From NCBI GenBank assembly GCA_015847255.1, contig JADLZK010012357.1:1-64000 (forward strand): DNA of 64,000 nt. Reading direction: 5' to 3'. The translations under genes and the position numbers were made by a program. The notes below the pieces were generated by a model. It made no database searches, was not told the origin of the DNA, and saw only the letters and a list, made by a program, of their open reading frames with translations. Position 1 is the stretch's first letter. Every line of letters starts with the position of its first letter. The stretch is from Hyparrhenia diplandra (lineage: Eukaryota > Streptophyta > Magnoliopsida > Poales > Poaceae). Below, one piece after another: positions 56,869 through 64,000 of this stretch.

Positions 56869-57391
56869 TACATCACCCCCTCTCAACTATGGGTGGTAGA
56901 CTACATAATCCCCCCCAAACTTTTTGAAATGGTCTATATCACCCCTCCGAACTTTTAAAACCCGGTCAAATTACCCCTAAAAAAGCAGTTTTGAAAATCA
57001 TAGTAAATCACAGAAAAATCGTAAAATGAAAAATCAAATTGTGTTAGACTCTAAATGAGTAGATCTACACAATGAACATATAATATGGTATGCTTTAGTA
57101 CTTTTTTTACAGCTATGAGGAAAAACAGAAATTTAAAGCTGCAGCAAAAAAAATTGAACTAATGCATACCATATTATATGTTCATTGTGTAGATCTACTC
57201 ATTCGAGTCTAACACAATTTGATTTTTCATTTTACGATTTTTTTCTGTTATTTACTATGATTTTTCAAAACTGCTTTAGGGGATAATTTGATCGGTTTTT
57301 GAAAGTTTAGGGGTGATATAGACCGTTTCAAAGTTTGGGGAATTATGTAGTCTACCACCCATAGTTGAGGGGGTGATGTAGACTTTTTTCC
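56869..57391. repeat. 523-bp foldback (near-perfect inverted repeat)
   Basis: Left arm about 56869-57104 and right arm about 57155-57391 are inverse copies over about 235 bp with few mismatches, around a short centre. Ends are GGAAAAAGTCTACATCACCC and GGGTGATGTAGACTTTTTTCC. Probably a MITE or foldback transposon; transcripts would form a long hairpin. Confidence 0.85.
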
Positions 57392-58380
57392 GAACAGCAA
57401 ATGGGTTCTTGGCAGGCCGGAAGGTAGAAGACAGGTTCCGAGTTCAGGTTCTATTCAATTCTTCTTCCCGATGTGTCTTGCATCATTATTCTCTTGCCCC
57501 TATCCTGACGGAAGCCCATCTCGTATCCCAGCTGAAAACCCATGATCCATCGGCCCAGTTACTGACACATTCCCCTTCGCTTAAACACGGCTTGCCCTCA
57601 AGCCGGTACATTGAGCTGAGATGTCTTCGAACGTCAACTTGCAATGGCAGAGTAGTGATGTGTAGCTCTACAACCTGCTGAAGATGATTACTCGCCCACC
57701 TGCAGTATTGGTGGCATGGATGGAAATGCAGCTTAGATCAGCCAAAACACGACTCCAGGAGTAGTTGTATTTTGATCTTAGATAAAAAATATTGTGTGGC
57801 CATAATTTTTCTGCTACAGTTAGGACAGGTCCATTAACAATCACATCAGCACCAAGCACTTCAAGCCGGTCCCTAATAATGTCCACCAATGGATGCATCC
57901 ATGTAGGAGTGGTACTAACAGGTTGCATCAATATAGCATCACACTAGAAAATCCAAACTGAAGTACAAAGAGATATCCATGGTACAACCCACTCTCTACT
58001 CAGCAAATCAGCCAACAATTCCACACATTGTTCATTCTCTGAAAATTTTTGTATGGTTCCAAAAAGCTTTAATATCAGTGAATTGATAGGAGTGTTGCAG
58101 CATGCATGAGAGGATATAATAGCAAGTGGCTATTGTGTTTCTACGGTTGGTGGAAACGCTAAATATGATTTTACCCTCGCTTTTCGCCATGTTGTAATTT
58201 TTACCCTCGCTTTGTAAAAAAACAAACGCTTTGTTTACCCTTACTATGTTATCAGCTTGTAACAGTGCTAACTTCGCCTTTTTAGGACAACTTTTTCCCT
58301 TACGAAAATACCCCTATTTTTCTTTAGTGCATTGTGATTTTACCTTTGTTTTATCAAAAAAAAAAATAGATGCAACATGG
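57392..58380. other. Unassigned sequence, possible old retroelement
   Basis: A minus-strand open frame at 57668-57931 (MQPVSTTPTWMHPLVDIIRD...) reads like protein but matches no family I can name. 58160-58330 repeats the motif TTTTACCCTCGCTTT. No gene supported. Confidence 0.3.
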
Positions 58381-58384
58381 GCCA

Positions 58385-59625
58385 GACAACTTGCTACATA
58401 TAATTTCACACCATGCAAATATAGATAGATAATATAATATCAAAAGAAAATGTACGGAATGTATCCATCTAACATCAACCATCACCCAACATACAAGTCC
58501 TATAAAAGCACTAGCTAACAGTGAAACAGTGAGATATTAAATGTGCATTGTCACACATCACACTATTTCTAACAATGCAACCAACTAACCTCCTCTTCCT
58601 CTCCATCTTCATCTTTCTTGTGTTCTAACCCCTTCTACTCCAGTTCCATCTCATGTCGGACAACTTGCTACATATAATTTCACACCATTCAAATATAAAT
58701 AAATAATATAATATCAAAAGGAAGTGTACGGAATGCATCCATCTAACATCAACCATCACCCAACATACTATAAAAGCACTAGCTAACAATGAAACAGTGA
58801 GATATTAAATTTTCATTGTCACACATCACACTATTTCTAACAATGCAACCAACCAACCTCCTCTTCCTCTTCCTCTTCATCTTCATCTTCATCTTCATCT
58901 TCATCTTCCTTGTGTTTTAGCCCCTTCTACTCCAATTCCATCTGCTGCACTTGCACTTCTTCCTCTTCCTCTTCCTCTTCCTCTTTCTCTTCCCCTTCTC
59001 CTTCTCCTTTCCCTTTCCCTTTCACTTCACCTGAGATAATTAGAACAGCAGGATAAAAAGTTATACTTGCCATACGTTTCTTCAATGAGTAATTTCTTTT
59101 CCCTCATAACCAGGTTATGACGCTTAAGAAGGTGGTGGCTTCACCCATTTGCAACATGTGCAACATACACAAGATTACTTATAATTTCCTAAGCATGTCC
59201 AACAAATATATTCCAAAGTAATCTAGACCACAATAGCAAAAGGTGGTCATGTACAAAGAAATTCAAAACCAATTCTAATCATGTACAAAGAAGTAATCCA
59301 TAATCGTCTCGTACTATCCCCTATCAAGATATTTTTTGACCTTATCGAAATACTTGTTACATATAATTTCACACCATGCAAATATAGATAGGTAATATAA
59401 TATCAAAAGAAAGTGTACGGAATATCCATGTAGCATCAACCATCATCCAACATACAAGCCCTATAAAAGCACTAGCTAGCTAACAAAGTGAGATATTACA
59501 TGTTCATTATCACACATCACACTTTCTAACAATGCAACCAACCTCCCTCCTTTTCCTCTTCATCTTCCTTGTGTTCTAGCCCCTTGTACTCCAGTTCCAT
59601 CTCCCCGCACTTGCACTTGCACTTC
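58385..59625 (+). repeat. Three copies of a 275-bp repeat with microsatellites
   Basis: Copies start at 58385, 58659 and about 59352, each with ACTTGCTACATATAATTTCAC, AACATCAACCATCA, CTATAAAAGCACTAGCTA and TCACACATCACAC and then a (CTTCCT)/(CTTCAT) tract. The first two are in tandem (period 274); the third is 400 bp away. The hexamer tracts at 58860-58910, 58965-59030 and 59640-59692 ((CTTGCA)n) have expanded differently in each copy. Confidence 0.85.
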
Positions 59626-59699
59626 TTCCTCTCCCCTTCCTCTTCCCCTTCCCCTTCCCTTTTCACTTGCACTTGCACTTGCACTTGCACTTCACATGA

Positions 59700-60030
59700 A
59701 TGGAGAAAAATGGTTCAAGTAAACAAAGTTGACTAAATAATCAAGAGTAAAGAAAAGAACATTGTGAAGATAATTATTTTTGAGAAGATGAGTGGTTCCT
59801 CTTTTGACTAGCAGTTAGATCTTCCCGGCAATACTTAGCTATATGGCATAGTTCTCCACATTCAGAAACCTGGTTTACTATTCTTACTAATAGTAGCCTC
59901 ATTAAATAATTTGGATTTTAGTCTTCTTGGCTTCCTTAGTGTTGTCTTATTGATTTTATAGCACAAATCAACATGTGGCCAATTATCCATGGATATCATT
60001 AGATTGAAAAACATGTTGTCATAGATCTGT
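59700..60030. other. AT-rich spacer, nothing recognised
   Basis: No coding or repeat signature that I can support. Confidence 0.4.
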
Positions 60031-62120
60031 TGGATTCCGGCGATCGCGGTGGCAATCGGGTTGCCGGGGCGTTGGTGCCGGGCGGCAAATGATGCCAGTG
60101 CTCGGGCGGCAATCAAGGTTGCCGGGGCTGTTGGAGAAGAGGAAGAAGAGGAGGACGGCGGCGGGCGCCGATGGCGGCGGCCGCCCGGGGCAGCGTGGTG
60201 GCGACGTGGGCGTGGTGGCGGCGTGGGGTGCAGCGGCGCACGGCGTGAGGGAGAGAGGGAGCCTAGGGCTGAGAGCTAAAGCTGTTGGGTGTTACCCCTT
60301 TATTTTTTTCTTCTTAAGATTCAACCGATTACATCTCCTCGGAAGACTTGCATCTAAAGAAATCCCTAATTTGATTTCCTATTTTATTTCCTAAATATCT
60401 ATTACTTAATTGCGGCGATGACAATGACGTGTTCACGGCGGGCGACGGCGGCGGCTGGCCAGCAAAGCGCGCGCTTGGGCCTTGGGCCCTAGGCGGTGGC
60501 GGTTGGCCCCTTCAGTTTGGCACATGACATCTCCCCCCGCGTGTCCTCGCCGTGGTTCTCGCATGGCTGTCGTTGTTGACGGGTGATCAAAGCTTGGCCC
60601 GAAGATGGTTGCATACACTTGTGTTGAGGGAATGAGCTAGGCGAAGATGAAGACGCTGCCTTTGCTGATGCTGGTCTGATGGATGAGATTCCATTCCTCT
60701 CTAGAGAGGTTTGCATTGATGGTGAGTACGTCGAGGGGTGAAAGCCAACCTCGAGAGTGTGCAGCCGGATCCCACCTGGATGGAGAACATCCCGTAGCAC
60801 CTTTGATAATGCCGTGACGTAGTAGCGATGGTTGCCGAGGAAGACGATTGGCACCAAAAAGCTCTGTGGGAACTCCTCCATCAGCCAAGTGCTTGTCATG
60901 AAGCCTGACATGGTTGGCGAGGTTGTCGGGAGGTGAACGCCAGCCACCGTTGCTAGCGCCCAAGCTGTTGCTCCTAGTTGAAGCTTGATAGTTCCCGCGA
61001 TGCCATGTAGGTTGTCGTCGATTTGTGTGGCGAGTTGATGAAGGATGAGAGCCTACAGGGTAGTGACGAGGTCGACGAGGCAGGGGGTTGATGTGGGTGG
61101 CATGTACCTCATGCCATCGTCGGTGAAGCTCACAAGTCGAAGTTTGTTGAAGACCTCAAGGGAGACGGGGGCATCGAACTCTGGGGCGAGGTGGATCGCC
61201 ATGCTCCCTGTGTAGGGCGCCTCCTAGTGCACTATAGCATAAGGCCTATTGCATAGCTTGTTGGTGTAGTCGTACTAGCCGGTGATGTCGTTGAGGGCGT
61301 AGATGTAGTTGATCATGTCATCACCCCTCGTCGAGGTTGCCCGCGGTTGCTGGTGGTGTCGACGTAGCTTGGCAACTTGAAGTGGCAAGGAAGAAATCGT
61401 GTGTAGGCGTTCCCGCCCTCAAGTGGCACCTTGCTTGGCATGTAGAACTAGAGAAGTACCGCTATTATCGGTGGATAGCGGCATACCCGTGTCTTTGGTG
61501 GAGCTGATGTTCCGTTGTCGTGGTGCTGCTGGGGGCGCCGCTTCGTCGTAGGCGGGCGCCGGTGTCATCAAAAGTCCAATTGCTGGGAGTGAGGGTGCCC
61601 ACAATGCACTTGCAAGTGTTGAAGCAGGGAATAGATACGCAGTTTGCCTTATTGTGTTCTCCGCCATTGTGGATGTTGGCATGTCCAGCAGGTTTGGCGG
61701 ATTGATCTTGTCGTCGAAGTTCGAGTGAACGATCGCCTCGTCGGGCGGTGCCCGGGAGCGTTGGTGTTCTCATCGGCGGTGGCGCCCATGTGGCGGACGT
61801 CGTGGTGGTCGACGCCGATGGTAACATCGAGGATGTTGGAGTTGTTGTCATCGTTGATGGCGTTCCTCTTGGCAGAATCGTTAATGATGGTGATGTAGGT
61901 CGAGCGACGTTGTTGCTGCCCATGGTGTGCATGGCGTTGGAGATGTCGAGGACGTCGGGGTTGAGGTCGGTGACGTCGGCTTCGATGCCGAGTGACGTCG
62001 TTGAGTTGCTGCTAATGGTAGCCATGTGGATGCTCTTGGCTTTCCCGGTGACAAAGAAGACGTTGCCGGTAATGGGGGGAACTTATCTCTGTGCCATTGT
62101 TGGAGCCTCCCTAACGTTGG
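60031..62120 (-). other. Degenerate retroelement-like GC-rich region
   Basis: GC-rich blocks (60040-60280, 60420-60560) look like LTR or leader DNA of a grass retroelement. On the minus strand, broken open frames (60489-60963, then stop-interrupted sequence to 61300, and 61465-62025, MATISSNSTTSLGIEADVTD...) could be a decayed Ser/Thr-rich gag-like or host protein. There are in-frame stops and no catalytic motif, and I cannot assign it. Confidence 0.35.
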
Positions 62121-62241
62121 CCATCTGATCTTGAAGACGGTGGTTGATGAGGTCATCACTCCTACGGATACAAACGACACTCCTCAAGTTGCCATTCAAG
62201 TTCCAATTACTCGTGCACGTGCTCGTCAATTGAATTTATAG
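62121..62241 (+). mobile_element. Possible gypsy polyprotein C-terminal tail
   Basis: The frame ending at TAG 62239-62241 reads ...VPITRARARQLNL. An 'ITRARARQLN' tail is typical of the C-terminus of grass Ty3/gypsy polyproteins. Only this fragment is recognisable. Confidence 0.4.
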
Positions 62242-63050
62242 GTGAGCTTGTTCCTAAGTAATCATCTTTATGAACTGGAGAACAAATTGCTACCTAATGA
62301 TTTAATTATACTTAGGAACGAAGGTAAGGAGGACCAATGAAGAGGATGCTAAATTTGGAACATGTGAAAGAGGGGGATGCGTGAAGGCCAAAAATAAAGA
62401 TCAGATGCATGCAAGAATTTGTGTGTCTTTTCAAGAATGCGAGAGAGCTGGCATGGAAGAATGTGGTGCTAATTTGGATGTGCCGACACTTTCTTTTTTC
62501 ATGAAAGACCATGCATGGAGGAGGAGATGGAAGAACAGGAGTTAGTCCTCAGATGATGTGCACAACCATTTCTACTCGTCCATGCACGCCCCCAATAAGT
62601 CGGGTCACGTATATGACCACGACATTTGTTTTCATTCATGCATGTATTAATATCCCTTAGCGCCACCAATTCTAGTGGGTTTTGCTTAGATTATTCTGTT
62701 TTACAACAGTTTCGCCGCTGTGTCGGTTTGTAAGACCCCACCTCGTGGCGTTAATCTTTCATCAACAATTTGGTTGCAATCTTTCTTGTTCTTCGCTTGT
62801 GTTCTTCGATTAGCTAGCAAAGGACTTAGCCTTCTTGGCGAGGTCAACCGCTCATTAACGGTCTATAACTAGGAGACGTGGTGCTGCGATTGCAGGGTTC
62901 AGGACCGAGTTGTTCAGAAGCTAGATCGAATTGTGTCGCGACTCCACCAAATCAGGAGTTATCGAACCTTTCGGAAGAACGGGACCTGGTTCCCATTAGT
63001 GGTGATCGACGGATTTGACCCCTTTGATCCTGTCGGTTCAATGTCAGTAA
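62242..63050 (+). mobile_element. LTR-like sequence following the gypsy tail
   Basis: Contains a stretch common in grass gypsy 3' LTRs (TTTCGCCGCTGTGTCGGTTTG, AAGACCCCACCTCGTGGCG, TTAATCTTTCATCAACAATT). It follows the polyprotein tail in the expected order and orientation. LTR ends and TSD are not resolved. Confidence 0.4.
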
Positions 63051-64000
63051 TTGGAGGTCTCAACAAGACTGTTAACAACTCATCCTTATTGCAAATGAAA
63101 GAATAATTGGAAGTAATACGAATATGCAACCAGCAAACTAGCAGTATATTAACTGAAATTAGTTACCTTTTAGTGCTCCCATCATTTCTACAGTTTGCAT
63201 GCCCTTATGTACTGATGAAACCTTCTTTGGGGCAATTTCTAGAAAATCTATGAATTTACTGACCATGATGTGTTTGGAGAGTTAGATAGTTCTTACAAAT
63301 TGTGAGTCTTCGATTTCCAATTACCCTTAATGTTGAGTCTATTTATGCCTATAATCCCTGCTTATGTATTTGTGACATGGTATGACTTGACAGGACCATA
63401 GTACCATTTGGCTCATGAAGCGACCTAAATATTTAACTGTTTTTATTTACTGCCATACAGAATCTTGTTGATCCATCCATGTTTTTGCTTCCATGCTCCA
63501 CACAATAGTCAGTGTACACTCAACCAAGTATCAATAAGTATCAACATGAGGTACGCACTCTAATTATTATTTTTTCAGGTACCTAATCTTTAGAAAATGG
63601 TGTTTTATTGGGTCCATCATCAGATAAAATTCAGAGCTCAACCTTTGGTACTATTATCAGGCCTGAACATTACAAATAAATGGAAGACTTTCATTACACT
63701 TTGCTTACAGCCAAAAACATAAAACCTTACCATTTATGTCTTGGTGTTCAAAGTCGTTGCCAAGAAAATAACATTACCTTTATTTGTTATAACTCTCTCT
63801 AGCAAAGAAGTTGGTAGCACTATAAATAGTAACACTGAATTATGTTTTTTTTATCACCATTCCATTATTAACTATTAAGAAAATGAATTTGTGGATCCAT
63901 GCATTGGATGCTGAATATGGACTAGGCATATACACACCAAAATTGGTGGTTTCAGATAATGAGCAAAACAATCTTGTATGTTGGCCTTGTCCTTGCTGAC
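63051..64000. other. AT-rich window end, no gene recognised
   Basis: No open frame over about 60 codons and no repeat signature that I can support. Confidence 0.4.

Noticed and set aside
61465..62025. 186-codon minus-strand ORF as a host gene
   Set aside because: Low-complexity Ser/Thr/Pro, flanked by stop-ridden sequence and a gypsy-like tail; not supported as a gene.
1..64000. CRISPR arrays, operons, ribosome binding sites, bacterial terminators
   Set aside because: The window is plant nuclear DNA with spliced genes; none of these structures is present.

Overview
This window is plant nuclear DNA, almost certainly from a grass (Poaceae). The signs are GT-AG introns, GC-rich coding exons in AT-rich flanks, and dense nested grass-type transposons (Stowaway, Tourist and hAT MITEs, CACTA, LINE, tRNA-derived SINE, LTR elements). 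I cannot name the species.

The main content is a same-strand (+) tandem cluster of six alpha-type carbonic anhydrase (alpha-CA) genes, called CA1 to CA6 here: 2985-4430, 7791-9121, 17805-19238, 31668-33326, 38174-39444 and 54992-56306. All encode a signal peptide followed by a zinc alpha-CA domain of the plant secreted type (ACA / nectarin-3 / dioscorin relatives). CA2, CA3 and CA4 are intact four-exon genes of 277, 277 and 280 residues. CA1 is a pseudogene with two frame breaks. CA5 and CA6 each carry one +1 homopolymer frameshift in an otherwise well-conserved gene. CA6 also has an extra intron next to the signal peptide.

CA1-CA3 lie in a recent tandem duplication with a unit of about 4.7 kb: unit A 1099-5865, unit B 5866-10546, unit C 10547-15285, unit D about 16347-20676. 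Unit C has no gene. It is interrupted by a 2.9-kb Mutator-like insertion and then cut off by a lone LTR. A second dispersed segment, repeat X, lies at the window start, after unit D and after CA4. This suggests the array continues to the left.

From 20677 to 31360 lies a retroelement nest: repeat X is split by an 832-bp solo-type LTR (TSD TGTCT), itself split by a 7.07-kb element (TSD CCGGG). CA4 and CA5 follow, separated by a LINE remnant and several MITEs. From 39.4 to 54.9 kb there is a CACTA element, a cytochrome P450 (CYP71-clan) pseudogene on the minus strand at 45760-47275, a second LINE tail, foldback and Stowaway elements, and a SINE with a 12-bp TSD just upstream of CA6. After CA6 the window holds only repeats: a 523-bp foldback, three copies of a 275-bp repeat, and a degenerate gypsy-like region with an LTR-like tail.

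The genes are independently transcribed paralogues, not an operon. Five of the six share a TACGTGCTC upstream motif that CA4 lacks. I see nothing in the window that amounts to a new molecular system. The most notable biology is birth-and-death evolution of the alpha-CA array, with active-site changes in some copies.
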